A DNA stretch of 64,000 nt from Pomphorhynchus laevis (lineage: Eukaryota; Acanthocephala; Palaeacanthocephala; Echinorhynchida; Pomphorhynchidae), in NCBI GenBank assembly GCA_012934845.2, contig WNNJ02000193.1, positions 62,001 to 126,000 on the forward strand, in the 5' to 3' direction. Below the pieces are notes generated by a model that made no database searches, was not told the DNA's origin, and worked only from the letters and a program-made list of their open reading frames with translations. The translations under genes were made by a program, and so were the position numbers. Every line of letters starts with the position of its first letter. Position 1 is the stretch's first letter. Shown piece by piece: positions 11,886 to 22,734 of this stretch.

Positions 11886-11945
11886 GCTGCTTTAATAACG
11901 AGAAGTAGTCATTGTGATAAATCTGCTGTACTCGGTGATTTCAAC

Positions 11946-12563
11946 ATGCCATCTGTCAATTGGGTTAATTACACTTCCAATGACTCGGATGTCGAGAGTT
12001 TGAAGCTACTTGGCTTAATAAACAGCTTGGCTCTTAAGCAACATGTCAGTCGAAATACAAGATTTTCACTGGATTCACATTCACTTTTGGATTTGTGCCT
12101 TACTGTACCATATGACATTCTCGATAGATTAAGCTATCTGGATCCAATAGGTCATTCAGATCATGTGGTCATTTCGATTGGTCTGAGCGATGTCTACTCA
12201 CATGGCGTAAATCCGACGTCGTCTGTAAACCCATTCAGAACTGACTTTGCTCTAGTAAATAAATATCTTGTTGGGGTAAAGTGGTTAATTGCTTTCGATG
12301 TTTGCGTCGAATATTCATGGCAGTTTTTCAGGGATACTCTGTACCACCTCCTTAATCGTTTCTCACCTCTTCAGAGTAAACACTGTTTGACATCGATCTC
12401 ACTGCCTTGGTTTAATAGCGACATAAATCATGCTTTAACGATGAGACGTAAGGCCTATAATGACTATCGTAAAGACAGAGCTAAGTTCAGCACTTATAAG
12501 AAATGGCGAAACCTCGTTACGTCCATGAGCGAACTGGTAGGCGATCTTTCGAAAAACATCTGA
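11946..12563 (+). CDS. LINE-C2 endonuclease C-half and linker (partial)
   Basis: 205 codons. Residues 1-100 are the end of an APE-like endonuclease: the GDFN motif lies immediately upstream of the first Met, SLLDLCLTVPYD near 50 and the SDHVVI catalytic His box near 67. Residues 110-205 are the linker before RT (SLPWFNSDINHALTMRRKAY is typical). The protein continues in another frame from about 12,503. Confidence 0.75.
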   Translation: MPSVNWVNYTSNDSDVESLKLLGLINSLALKQHVSRNTRFSLDSHSLLDLCLTVPYDILDRLSYLDPIGHSDHVVISIGLSDVYSHGVNPTSSVNPFRTDFALVNKYLVGVKWLIAFDVCVEYSWQFFRDTLYHLLNRFSPLQSKHCLTSISLPWFNSDINHALTMRRKAYNDYRKDRAKFSTYKKWRNLVTSMSELVGDLSKNI

Positions 12564-13096
12564 GTATAAACTGTCACCATGATCCCCGCTCTTTCTTTAG
12601 GTATGTGGCTGCTAAGCATACAAGCTGTAAACCTATAAATTGCATACAGCGTGACGATGGGAAATTCATAACTGATTCTTTGAAGATATCAAATATGTTT
12701 GGAAATCATTTCCATTCTTTGAATCTTGACCATAAGGATGTGACAATGAGTGATCCGTGTACATTTAAATCGCCCGGAGATGACACCAGAGACCTCTTCC
12801 GATGTGATGATGTTCTCCAAGAGCTTCGGAAACTTAAATGCAAAGCAGGTGCGGGTCCAGATGGCTTACCGCCTGTATATTTGCGCAATATCGCTGACAT
12901 AATATGTCATCCGCTTTACAATATTTTCTCTGCGTCTGTTGCTTTTGGCGTTGTTCCTTCTGATTGGCAGAATTCCATCATCTGTTCTATTTATAAGAAA
13001 GGGAATAGTTCGTCCATTGACAATTATAGGCATATTAGTCTCACTTGCGTGTGTTGTCGTGTGCTAGAGAGATTAATTAAGCGACGAATAATATAA
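12503..13096 (+). CDS. LINE-C2 RT fingers (partial)
   Basis: 197 codons, covering the linker end and first RT blocks: FRYVAAKHTSCKPINCIQRD, ELRKLKCKAGAGPDGLPPVY (residues about 107-126), VPSDWQNSIICSIYKKGNSS and YRHISLTCVCCRVLERLIKR. A stop at 13,094-13,096 ends it, and the RT continues after it as LDRFQILNPAQHGFRKGYST. Confidence 0.75.
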   Translation: MAKPRYVHERTGRRSFEKHLSINCHHDPRSFFRYVAAKHTSCKPINCIQRDDGKFITDSLKISNMFGNHFHSLNLDHKDVTMSDPCTFKSPGDDTRDLFRCDDVLQELRKLKCKAGAGPDGLPPVYLRNIADIICHPLYNIFSASVAFGVVPSDWQNSIICSIYKKGNSSSIDNYRHISLTCVCCRVLERLIKRRII

Positions 13097-14444
13097 TTTC
13101 TAGATAGATTTCAAATTTTGAACCCAGCACAGCATGGCTTCCGAAAAGGTTATTCCACGACTACTAATCTTGTACATGCACGTGAAAATTTGTATCACTA
13201 TTATGATCAAGGTATACCAGTTGATGTCATTTTCTTTGATTTCTCAAAAGCGTTCGACTCAGATAATCACACGCGTCTTATTGAGAAGTTGGAGCACATT
13301 CATCTTGGTAAGAGGATCATAAACTGGATTCGTGTATTCCTTTCCAACCGACAAAGTGTCGTACGAGTAAGTGAGTCGCTGTCGAGTCCATTTCCAGTGT
13401 TGTTAGGTGTTCCACAATGAAGGGTATTGGGTCCCATCTTTTTCAGTCTTTATATCAACGATTTGATACCAAATATCAGTTCATTCAGTTTATTATATGC
13501 AGATGATCTTAAAGTTTTGCGACCTATAATTTCCGATCTTGATAAATAGCATTTGCAAAGCGACGTCGACGTTATATCCAATTGGTCTATACGAAATCAC
13601 TTGAGGATAAATTCTGCTAAATGTACATGTATGCGTATATCACGAAGATCACGTGATCATCTTGGAGGTGAGTACCAGTTTTGTTCAATTAGTATCGAAA
13701 GAACCCACTCATATAAAGATTTGGGAGTTTGAGTTTGTGCTGACTTATCAACTCGAAAGCATTCAGACTACGTGTGTTGCATCACAAAACGCTTAATAGG
13801 ACATACTCGTCGAGCTCTGATAGGCATAGATCCGTTATGTTACCATACCTTAGCAGATGCGTTTTTCTTGAGCCATATCTTATACGTATCGTCAGCTTGT
13901 TATTTCGAAACTACTTATAAGCGTCGTGCATTGGAGAAAGTGTTCAGATCAACAACTAAATTAGTCTCAGGGCTGCATATTTTTGGCTACGGGAAACGCC
14001 TCCAGATATTAAATATGCCTTGTCTGCGATATATCCGTGACAAGCGAGATCTCTATCTTGTTTGGAAAATTTTGCATACTAAAGATCATCCACTGTCACA
14101 TCTACTGCAATTGAGAGGTCAACCTTCTCTTCGCGGATACCCCCTGATGCTGATAACACAAATGTACATGCATGCAGTTTCCTGCTTTGCCAAACGAGTC
14201 GTACGATCTTGAAATTCGCTTCAGAGTGCGACCGTTTTGTCGTCTACTGCTTCAAGTTTTTTCGCCCTACTGGATGATGACCCTTCCTTCTCAAAGCAAC
14301 GGTGGGATTTTCAGTATTTCATCTGATGAGGGAGGGACAAATCGACTCTCATTCTTTTAATTCTTTTTATTTCTTGTGAAGCAACTCGTAAAGAGCCTCG
14401 GCTCAATTTGTTGTCAATTAATAATATAGTTCTTCGTCGTAAGC

Positions 14445-14886
14445 GTTGTTTGATGGTCGTTTTGATCATACATTCTACCATCTTGCTTCTCTCGATTTGC
14501 CTACAATTTATTGTCGTGTTCAAATTCGTCTTCTTATCGTTGCTTTCCGCCTTGTAACTTTTCATACCCCTTCATTTCTCACCCTTCCTTTTCTTGATAA
14601 TTCTCGTCCTGTTTACTGTTCCTTGCGTTCCTGTAATTCCCTTCTTTTACATGTCCCAAACTACTCTACCTCCTTTGGACTCCGCTCCTTCCTGGTGGCT
14701 GCTCCTCTATCGTGGAATCATCTGCCCATTCATATACGCCAATCAACTTCCCTGCAGTGCTTCAAACCACAAATCCGATCCCATTTAAACAATTTATCTG
14801 CTTGACTGTTTCATTCTTGTTTGTGGACTTGTAAGCGTACAGCTTGTACGCATTTGCCACATTAAATAAATTTGTATTATTATCAG
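14445..14886 (+). mobile_element. LINE-B 3' fragment
   Basis: Only the last 110 or so codons of ORF2 (FDHTFYHLASLDLPTIYCRV to RSHLNNLSA, stop near 14,805) and the 3' UTR remain. The 3' end has the family stem-loop GCGTAC-AGCTT-GTACGC followed by ATTTGCCACATTAAATAAA and TATTATTAT. Nearly identical to the copy at 25.3-26.0 kb, so both are fairly recent. Confidence 0.88.
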
Positions 14887-15702
14887 GTATACCAGAGTCC
14901 GCTTCTGGAGACGTTCAAGATCGATTGAATCATGATATAGCCACTATTCGCTCTATGTTGGCGAATCTATTTCACTCAGGTAAATTTAAGGTTGCAAATT
15001 CCCTGTGTTCGTAGTCTTTTCAGAGTTGGTAGGCGCAAAAGTTTAGAATACCCTCGTCTCGTAAAAGTCTTATTTGTTGAGGAATGTGGTGTTTTAGAAA
15101 TTATGAAACGATATAGTTGTTCAACTAATAGAATCGTCATAATGTTTAGAGATCTTTCTATGCAGGATCGTATTCGCCTTCGTTCAGCAAGAACTGAGCT
15201 ATATAATAGAGTAGATCACGGGGAAAAATCTCTAGAGATCGTAAATTTTCGCGTAGTCCGCAGGCGTTTTCGTTTGCAATGGGAACCTCTCATACTTCTA
15301 ACAAATGTATAGTCGTGTTTGCTAATGTGCGTAGCTTGTTAAATAAGATAGATTAAGTTTGACTTACTGTATCGTCTCGTAACCCTCATATTTTATGGTT
15401 TTCAGAATCGTAGCTTTCTAACGACATCGCTGATGCAGAAATTCAAATCGAAGGATATCGTATCTATCGATTCGACAGGAAAACTAGAAGGCGTGGTGGT
15501 GTAATTCTCTATGTATCTAATTTATTGCAGTCACACTTTGTAGCCAATTTTAATGACTAAAACCACACATCTCAAGCAATATGGATAGATGTTCGATTTA
15601 AATCAATCTCTATAACAATTGGTTTTATATATCGATATCCTCTATCAGATGCCATCTCTCTCGGAGGAGCTAAAAATATGAGTTGTTAACAAATAATGTG
15701 TT

Positions 15703-16083
15703 GTGATGGGGGACTTTAACTTACCGGGTGCTGATTGGGTTACTAATACTTATTCGCTGTCTGGCCTCTTCGACAAAAATCTGTTTGATTCTGTTGTTAA
15801 TTTAGGTTTGTACCAGATGATTGATTTCCCTACGCGCTTTTTGAAATCTTGCTCTTCTTTGCTAGATATAGTTTTGTCATCCTCATCTTATATAGTTAAC
15901 GAAAAAATCTGCATCCCAACAATAGGAAATAGTGACCACTTGACAATAATTTTAAAGTTAGATCTATGTTCTTGGAAGAGATCACATGTTTATCGCAGAG
16001 TCAATGCCTTTAAAGCTAATTGCCCCTCTATTTGTAATTCTCTTAGTGAGGTTATTTGGCCTGATCCAGAAATATGTTGTTAA
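15703..16083 (+). CDS. LINE-D endonuclease C-half (partial)
   Basis: 126 codons of APE-like endonuclease: MMGDFNLPGADWV at the start (metal-binding GDFN), FPTRFLKSCSSLLDIVLSSS near 45-64 and the GNSDHLTIILKLD active-site His box near 84. The N-terminal half of the domain lies upstream in other frames. Confidence 0.75.
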   Translation: MMGDFNLPGADWVTNTYSLSGLFDKNLFDSVVNLGLYQMIDFPTRFLKSCSSLLDIVLSSSSYIVNEKICIPTIGNSDHLTIILKLDLCSWKRSHVYRRVNAFKANCPSICNSLSEVIWPDPEICC

Positions 16084-16216
16084 TTATTCTTGGTGATATC
16101 TAGTAAAAACACTTGGCAACCTGCTTGAAATAAACGCTCCTAAAATAAAAATTAAAAATCGGTTTGTTCCACCATGGTTCTCATCTAGTTACGTTGCTCT
16201 CATATCTAAACGTTCT

Positions 16217-16831
16217 TTGGCTTGGAATCGATTTCGTTGTACAGGGCTTGATTTAAATCGTTATAAAATCATACGTAATCAATGCACATCACTAAAGCGA
16301 ACATTGCGTCTTCGATATGAGGAATCGATGATTGATCGCACAGTGCATAACCCCAAACTACTTTATGCACATATAAATAGGAACCGAAAACTTAGATGTA
16401 GTATTCCTCCAATGTATGATGAGGTCAATAATTTAATTTTTGATGACTCTGGACGTGCAAATATTCTTGCATCGTTTTTTGCAGAGCAATTTGTCGAATG
16501 TAACGATCATCCTCGTCAGGTTAAATCCAGTAGTGATATTACTATACCGTTTTCCATATACGACGTCGCTTGTGCACTTTCTAAGTTGCCCATTCATACT
16601 AGCCCTGGTCAAGATAACTTGCCATCTGTTTTGTTTCGTAATACCGCGAATTTGATCGCGAAACCGCTCTATGACATTTTCTTACTCAATTCGCTTCTTA
16701 TGCTATCTTTAGAGTGGAAAACATCTATTATTCGATCTATTCATAAATATGGTGATAGTTCTCTGTGCCAATTACCGTCCTATTTCACTAACCTCTATTT
16801 AATTAAAAATTCTGGAACGATTTATACTTGA
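16217..16831 (+). CDS. LINE-D linker and RT fingers (partial)
   Basis: 204 codons: the linker (NRNRKLRCSIPPMYDEVNNL), then ALSKLPIHTSPGQDNLPSVL and FLLNSLLMLSLEWKTSIIRS. The frame is lost just where the NYRPISLT block is expected. The RT then resumes near 16,860 with RQHGFRCGRSTTSNI and at 16,923-17,252 with the first catalytic Asp (FIDFRRAFDTVNH). Confidence 0.7.
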   Translation: MAWNRFRCTGLDLNRYKIIRNQCTSLKRTLRLRYEESMIDRTVHNPKLLYAHINRNRKLRCSIPPMYDEVNNLIFDDSGRANILASFFAEQFVECNDHPRQVKSSSDITIPFSIYDVACALSKLPIHTSPGQDNLPSVLFRNTANLIAKPLYDIFLLNSLLMLSLEWKTSIIRSIHKYGDSSLCQLPSYFTNLYLIKNSGTIYT

Positions 16832-17252
16832 TGAGCTGATAAGATGGGACTGTTCTCGTGATATTATCTCAGATAGACAACATGGCTTTCGGTGTGGTCG
16901 TTCGACAACGTCTAATATCTTATTGAGTCATCATCATTGGTTAAGTAATCTCGATCAAGGGTACCCAAGTGACGTATTATTCATCGATTTTCGACGTGCT
17001 TTTGATACTGTAAACCATAATATACTATTGTCCAAGCTGATTAATTATGGATTTGATCCAGTGCTTACAAACTGGATTTGTAGTTATTTAACAAACCATA
17101 CTTTTCGTGTTCGTGTAGGAAATTCACTATCTTGCTCATGTAAATCTTCTTCAGGTGTTCCACATGGATCTGTATTAGGACCTTTCCTATTTAACATATT
17201 TATAAATGACATAGTATCCTGTTTTTCGTCTGATTGTGTTCTATATGCTGAC

Positions 17253-18965
17253 GTGGCAAATGCGTGCCAGCGTACGCTTACATGACCACAACAAAACAAA
17301 TATGTAAATCATGTGTTGAGAAGGTGTGAACAAAGGAGGTGTTTGAATGTGATGAAGGAGGGGGCGCGGCGGACGTCGAGAGGGAGTTGATTCTAGGCGA
17401 GTGGGGCGGCGACGAAAAAGAATCGAGGATCGTAGTTGTTGAAGTAATTGGGAACGTGGAGTAAGAGGGTATGACTGGAACGCAGCGATAGCGAGGTGGG
17501 ACGAGTGTCGTCTAAGAAAGGAAGGTTAATAAACGATGGGGAGTCGTCAACAATGAAATGAAAAGTTACGAGAAGAAGGCGGGGTTTTATGCGGATGTGG
17601 ATGGTGGGCCAGGAGAGTTGGGCAAGATATGTGGATGTGTGGTCGAAACTACGGAGACGAAAGAGCACTCGAACGGCGGAGTTGATGTTGCGTTGTAGGG
17701 GTAGGATGATGGATTTTGGAGAATTGGCGAAAAGGCTAAGGCAGTAATCGATTTTAGGGAAAAGAAGCGATGAAAGAAGAGACATACAAGAACAGAAGGC
17801 GATAGGGGGGGGGCGGATACGTCGGATGTCATCCAGAATTAAGTTAGACGAGCGGACCTTGTCACGGACGAAGGGTTTAAGGGAAAGGTGATCATCGAAA
17901 TGGAAGCCTAAGAAAGTGAGATTGTGTACTATGGGAATGATCGATGAAGCAAAAGATACAGTGAAAGGAGATATGTTTGGTTTACTGGAGAGGATCCACA
18001 TTATTTTGAACTTGTCGGGGTTTAGAACGAGATGAAGATTGGAGAGACGTTTGTAGATAGAAGAAAGACAGTTCGAGGCAGAAATGTCGATATCGTGTAT
18101 GCGATGTGCGGGTGCATGAGCATAGATGAGGATGTCATCGGCGTATTGCATGACATTAAAAGATAAAGGTTTGATAAACAGAGAGAGGTCGCCAAGCAGA
18201 AGAGAGAAAAGCAGGGGACCTAGGACTGAACCTTGTAAGGCCCCGCAAAAAAATTGGGATGGGATCAGAGGATGATGAATTAGAACAGATGTGAAAGGAA
18301 CGGTCGTATATATATGAGGCAAACCATGCTACGGAGAAGGAAGAAAAGCCGTAATCATAACGAAGGCGAAAAAGGCGGACGGAGTGGTCGACAATTTCAA
18401 AGGCGGAGGAGAGGTCGAGGGAGATGTAAAGCCTTGTCTTGAGAAATGAGTAAGTCGTTGTAAACTTTCATCAAGCGATTTTTGTGGGGTGATTAGAGCG
18501 GAAAGCGGATTGGAAAGGAGGGTACAGATTGGATGAGGAGAGATAAGGGTTGATATGTATTAAGATGAGGCGTTCTAAGAGCTTAGAAAGAGTAGGGAGT
18601 AGTGAAATGGGGCGATAGCTAGAAAGAAGGGAGGGGTCGAGCGATTGTTTCTTAAGGAGAGGTCGAACGATTGCGATTTCCAGTGTGAAGGGAAGATAGG
18701 ACTACGGGGTGTCCTATCTTCGGGGTGTGAGAGAACAACGTGGATACTTTGGTCTGGAGAAATGACGAATAATCATGGGCATTGATATTGCACGCCGAAG
18801 AGGAGCGAGCAAGGATTGAGTTAAAAGTATGCCAGAGAGTCTTATAGTTGAATAAAGTGATGATTTTATGCTAGTAGAAGGAGTTGCATTTGGTACGTAG
18901 TAGGTTGAGATGAGACCGGCGATAAGCAAGATAGAAATCACGGAAAAACGGAGTTAAAGGTTTGG
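17253..18965 (-). mobile_element. LINE-A (CR1/L2-like) nested in LINE-D
   Basis: A minus-strand insertion whose 3' stem-loop end (rc of GTAAGCGTACGCTGGCACGC...) abuts the TATGCTGA of LINE-D's YADD codons at 17,252. Its 5' truncation point (rc ...AKPLTPFFRDFYLAYRR) abuts the resumed LINE-D at 18,966. RT and the C-terminal tail are present (long frame 17,393-18,322). An internal deletion joins the linker to the RT near 18,700. No target duplication is visible; about nine bases of LINE-D seem lost instead. Confidence 0.87.
17393..18322 (-). CDS. LINE-A reverse transcriptase palm, thumb and tail (partial)
   Basis: 309 codons. Residues about 25-45 hold GALQGSVLGPLLFSLLLGDL (normally GVPQGSVLGP), followed by FNVMQYADDILIYAHAPAHR with both catalytic Asp, then LNPDKFKIMWILS, FLGFHFDDHLSLKPFVRDKV and the CR1/L2 tail LPLQRNINSAVRVLFRLRSF. 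It is open to PLA at the 3' side, where the frame is lost. The upstream RT half lies in broken frames at 18,325-18,700. Confidence 0.82.
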   Translation of the reverse strand: MPHIYTTVPFTSVLIHHPLIPSQFFCGALQGSVLGPLLFSLLLGDLSLFIKPLSFNVMQYADDILIYAHAPAHRIHDIDISASNCLSSIYKRLSNLHLVLNPDKFKIMWILSSKPNISPFTVSFASSIIPIVHNLTFLGFHFDDHLSLKPFVRDKVRSSNLILDDIRRIRPPPIAFCSCMSLLSSLLFPKIDYCLSLFANSPKSIILPLQRNINSAVRVLFRLRSFDHTSTYLAQLSWPTIHIRIKPRLLLVTFHFIVDDSPSFINLPFLDDTRPTSLSLRSSHTLLLHVPNYFNNYDPRFFFVAAPLA

Positions 18966-19800
18966 CGTTGTATAGAATCATCCAAAGACGTTGAATTATT
19001 GCAATTCGAGTTTAATATGATGCTTAGATGGTGTAGAAATAACAAATTGGATGTTAATTATGAGAAGTGTGCGCACATGACAATCGGTAAGGCATCTAAT
19101 TCCTCATATTTCTTAGCGTGAAGAGAAATAAGCACAATTAGCTCCTATAAAGATTTGGGATTATAACTAGTGACTCTATGTGTTTTGAAGAGCACTCGAT
19201 GTATTTCAGCAAAATGTCTTCGGCTTTTCTGGTGTATACGCTGTTTGTTATCGATACTTACTCAACGAATTTTTAGGACAGTATTCTCCGCATTTTTGCT
19301 ACCGATCATTGAATACGACCTTCCAGTTGCGGTACCAATTTTTGTTAGAGATATATTGACCATCGAAAGAGTGTTACGAGTATTTTCCAAGCATGTATTA
19401 GGTTTCCAATGTTTGTCTTATGAGAGCCGTCTTGAAATATTAGGAATGAACACCCTTAAATCACGTAGATCATTCATTGACATCGTTTATTCGCATCGCT
19501 TAGTTAAGCTTGGCTATGGGGGTGTTCTTTAAAACAACTAACTTCAATAAACACTCACAACCGCACAAGAGGACATAAAGCTAAATTGAGAAAGCAGCAA
19601 GTATGCAAATCGGTGGTTATAAAGTCATTTCCGCATCGCGCGATCAATGCTTGGAGTGAATTGGACAGCTCAATAGTTACTACGCAGTCGACTAAAGAAT
19701 TTCGTCAGAAATTAAAACAACATTTATCTTGTGGATGATTTTTATTTTATTTTTGTTTTTATTTCTAACCACATGCCCAACATTAAGAGCTGTACCGATC
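18966..19800 (+). mobile_element. LINE-D, 3' part after the nested insertion
   Basis: Resumes the LINE-D RT just after YADD (LYRIIQ...), then MLRWCRNNKLDVNYEKCAHM, a tail region at 19,170-19,532 (FLLPIIEYDLPVAVPIF, IERVLRVFSKHVLGFQCLSY) and the C-terminus HRAINAWSELDSSIVTT with TKEFRQKLKQHLSCG and a stop at 19,736. The 3' UTR runs to about 19,830 and ends in ATAATAATAAAAG. Joined with 14,887-17,252, this was a single insertion. Confidence 0.85.
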
Positions 19801-21720
19801 TCGTCTGTTGTGTTCTATAATAATAAAAGTATATAACATGTTAGTTTCGAGCTTCAAACCTTATTTATATAATAACATGTTATATATAAGATTCATCACA
19901 TATATAATATACAGCATAATAGTCAACCTAAAAAAGTAACAGTATAAAAACTTCATTTTATAGCATGTTATTTTTCTTCCTGTCCGTCGTTAGGAGTTCG
20001 AGAAACTCAATGGTTTCGTTACCATAGGAATCTACACGTTGATTGTTCTGAGGCTGCGCTACTGTCGGGTTCTGTCCAAGAGACAGCATCACGTGCAACT
20101 CTGAACTGATCGATGTTTCCATCGTGGTTTCCGTCTGGTTTGTCTATCGTGGTTTATTTCATCACATTAGAGTGAGATCTGGATGTATCGTATCTGTTTG
20201 TGGAGACCCTGGATTCATTAAGATCGAAATCGCATACGGATAAGCTTGCCGGAATAGGAGACACGCGATCGTCGCTGAAAATCTCGTCATCAGCCTCCGC
20301 GTTAATTCATGTTGCCTCTTCTGTAACTGATAGATATAGTGAATGTTTTTAAATATAAAAATTTGCTGAGCCTTATGATCAGAGTTTTTCGCAATTCTTA
20401 ATTCACCTTTTCGTATGTAAAAGCCGTTTTTTTTAAACTCAAAATTCCGAGTTTAAAGCATCGACATTTTTGAAATTATGCAAATGAAAAAATGTTAATA
20501 TTAAAAGTAGAGGAAAAATGAAAAAGAACCTTTTTTATAATTTGAACTTTAATTTTGACAACAGCACTGTGTATAGAAAATTGCAAATTTAGAAATATAA
20601 ATTTCCATTGTGAATTTGATATTTTCTGGAATGGTATAAATAAAAAATAAATAGTAAATTAATAAAATAAATTGAAAAATAAAGTAAATAATATATAAAT
20701 TTAATAAATAAAATTTATATTTTATTTATCGGTATAAGAATAAATATAAACTGTTATATTTAACAGTTTTAATAATAATTTTTACGATAAATTATATATC
20801 ATTATATAAACTGTTTTGCAATTAAATTTATATTCTCTGTATAAAAACAATTTGTAAATTTCCAGGAACGAAAAAATTAGTTTTATTTTAAAACTTACTG
20901 TTTGTAATTCTCCCAAAGATGAACTATCTAAAATTGTAATTTATGGAATAAAATTAATTTCTTCGTTCCTTTAAATTTATAAACCTATTAGAATAATTGA
21001 ATATTATTGAGATAATAATGTAAGACATTATGCATGCATCATGTATAATGATGAGACTTTATATGATAATGGGACTTTATCAGGTAAAGTCCCATTTGAG
21101 TGGCATTGCGTGATTTTATCATCGAGGATTTAAAGGTTGTGACAGTTTTGAATCAATTACCGTAAGAAATCCATGCCTTTACAAATTTCAATATGTTCAA
21201 AATACATGCATAAGAGCTAATACTATTTATTATCTTGATGATTATAATTACCGGAAAAGTACGCTTTTGAATTTACTCAAATCCTAAACAAATTCGCATT
21301 TTTAAATTTCCTAGCTATGAAAACACTGCTTAATTTCCATATTGTAATTTTAATATTTGGAAAGTTACAAAGATACACAAATTTGCGATATCTTGATCGA
21401 TAGTGAATTTGTTTTAGTCCAAAACTATTTTAAACTATTCCGATTATCTTCAGTTCTAACTTTCATTTTCAATTCTGGATATTAAAATCAGAACCTTTTA
21501 TATAATTTTTTTAAATTATAGTTTATTGTATCTAGAGTTATTGTTTGCTTAAATTTTTTAATATTTTTGCCTTAATGACAAGTTTATATGTTTGCACAGT
21601 TATCAAAGTCCTATAAATAATTACATAATATATAATAATTATATATTATTATAATATCTAATTATATAATATCTTATTATATAATTATATAATAATTATA
21701 ACATATAACAATAATTTATT
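19801..21720. other. AT-rich spacer with one GC-richer island
   Basis: Mostly A/T, with TAATTATATAATATC-type runs near 21,620-21,720. An island at about 20,000-20,340 has a clearly higher GC content. On the minus strand it reads nearly open, with EADDEIFSDDRVSPIPASLS and SVCDFDLNESRVSTNRYDTS, and has a few stops. It may be a relic of an element ORF1 or of a host exon; I do not recognise it. Confidence 0.4.
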
Positions 21721-21721
21721 C

Positions 21722-22180
21722 AACGTGGCAAATGCGTACAAGCCTCACGCTTACAAGTCTATTAACAAACAAATGAATAAGTCAAGCAGATAAATTGTTT
21801 AAATGGGATCGGATTTGGCATTTGAAGCACGGCAGGGAAATTGATTGGTGTATATGAATGGGCAGATGATTCCACGATAGAGAAGCAGCAACCAGGAAGG
21901 AGCGAAATCCAAAGGAGGTGGAGTAGTTTGGGACATGTATAAGAAGGGAATTACATGAACGCAAGGTACAGTAAACATAAGAGAATTATCAAGAAAAGGA
22001 AGGTTGAGAAATGAAGGGGTATGAAAAGTTACAAGGTGGAAAGCAACGATAAGAAGACGAATTTGAACACGACAATAAATTGTAGGCAAATCTAGAGAAG
22101 CAAGATGGTAGAATGTATGATCAAAACGACCAAGACGGAAGAGAATTTGGGCGGCTGCGTTGACGATGCGTTGTAGCATC
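21722..22180 (-). mobile_element. LINE-B 3' fragment, minus strand
   Basis: Carries the last part of ORF2 (LQRIVNAAAQILFRLGRFDH to the terminal CQIRSHLNNLSA) with at least one frame change between 22,191-21,799 and 21,964-21,782. The 3' stem-loop end lies at 21,724-21,760. It is followed on the other side (22,190-22,300) by an AATTAATTA-type palindromic run. Confidence 0.85.
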
Positions 22181-22302
22181 GTCAACTTCATGCATTGTAT
22201 TCATACAACTTTCATACATGCGTTGTATTAATTAATTAATAATTAATTTTATTAATAAAATTAATCAACAATTTTTAATTAAATTAATTAAATTAAATTT
22301 AA

Positions 22303-22734
22303 TTAAATGTTTATACAAGTTTTCGTCACATTGGACGATTTATTGAAGATCTTGCATCTCGTATGCACTGTGAAGCCATCCTGCAAAGGCCGATACTCAG
22401 CATCGAACGAAGCTTCTCTATTTGTTTTGGTATGATGTACTTCTAAGCTAGCATTTGAGCCACCCTCCTCAGTAGAGGAGGGTGCGTTCGCACCCTCAAT
22501 GCTTGAGGGTGCGAACGCGTTGAAAACGCATACATTTAGGAAAGTACGCACCGATCTGTCACTATATAACCCTGAACATGAGATATCTAACCTGGCATCG
22601 TCATCATGAGTTGTCGTAACATTCCGAAAATGTTCACTGCTATTGACAGTACTCAAGATAGGCTCAGTTTTAACGTTCAGATATACATCTGTCAATTGAC
22701 GTGCAAGAATGTCACGAATTATATCATGGCGCAT
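22303..22734 (-). CDS. E1 restriction-like endonuclease domain (partial)
   Basis: 143 codons. RHDIIRDIL at the start, VKTEPILSTVN, then ARLDISCSGLYSDRSVRTF and NVCVFNAFAPSS, matching the Asp-containing nuclease core of the family. After that the protein departs from its relatives: two hairpin-forming stretches (22,465-22,518) encode ANAPSSTEEGG, and the KRAKYDERV helix that should follow is missing. Confidence 0.65.
   Translation of the reverse strand: MRHDIIRDILARQLTDVYLNVKTEPILSTVNSSEHFRNVTTTHDDDARLDISCSGLYSDRSVRTFLNVCVFNAFAPSSIEGANAPSSTEEGGSNASLEVHHTKTNREASFDAEYRPLQDGFTVHTRCKIFNKSSNVTKTCINI

Larger units (their letters stand above)
11886..14340 (+). mobile_element. LINE-C2 (jockey/CR1-like), 5'-truncated
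   Basis: Begins inside the APE endonuclease (AVLGDFNMPSVNWVNY, later SLLDLCLTV and GHSDHVVISIGLS), then the linker, a complete RT and the C-terminal tail. The main frame switches near 12,540 (11,946-12,563 to 12,503-13,096). A stop follows at 13,096, another replaces the Gly after GVPQ at 13,418 and others follow. RT blocks seen: GFRKGYSTTTNLVHA, IFFDFSKAFDSDNHT, SLLYADDLKVL. The tail at 13,772-14,212 has the usual RRALEKVFRSTTKLVSGL region. Confidence 0.87.
14887..17252 (+). mobile_element. LINE-D (jockey/CR1-like), 5' part, interrupted by LINE-A
   Basis: Contains an ORF1 C-terminal domain (14,992-15,312; RLVKVLFVEECGVLEIMKRY, RDLSMQDRIRLRSARTELYN), then the endonuclease from NVRSLLNKID (about 15,330) through GDFNLPGADWV (15,703) and GNSDHLTIIL, then RT (PIHTSPGQDNLPSVLFRNTA, IDFRRAFDTVNHNILLSKL, GVPHGSVLGPFLFNIFINDI). 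It stops at LYAD where a minus-strand LINE-A has been inserted; the rest resumes at 18,966. Several stops and frame shifts are present (for example, after WSYPD.EICC at 16,081). Confidence 0.88.
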
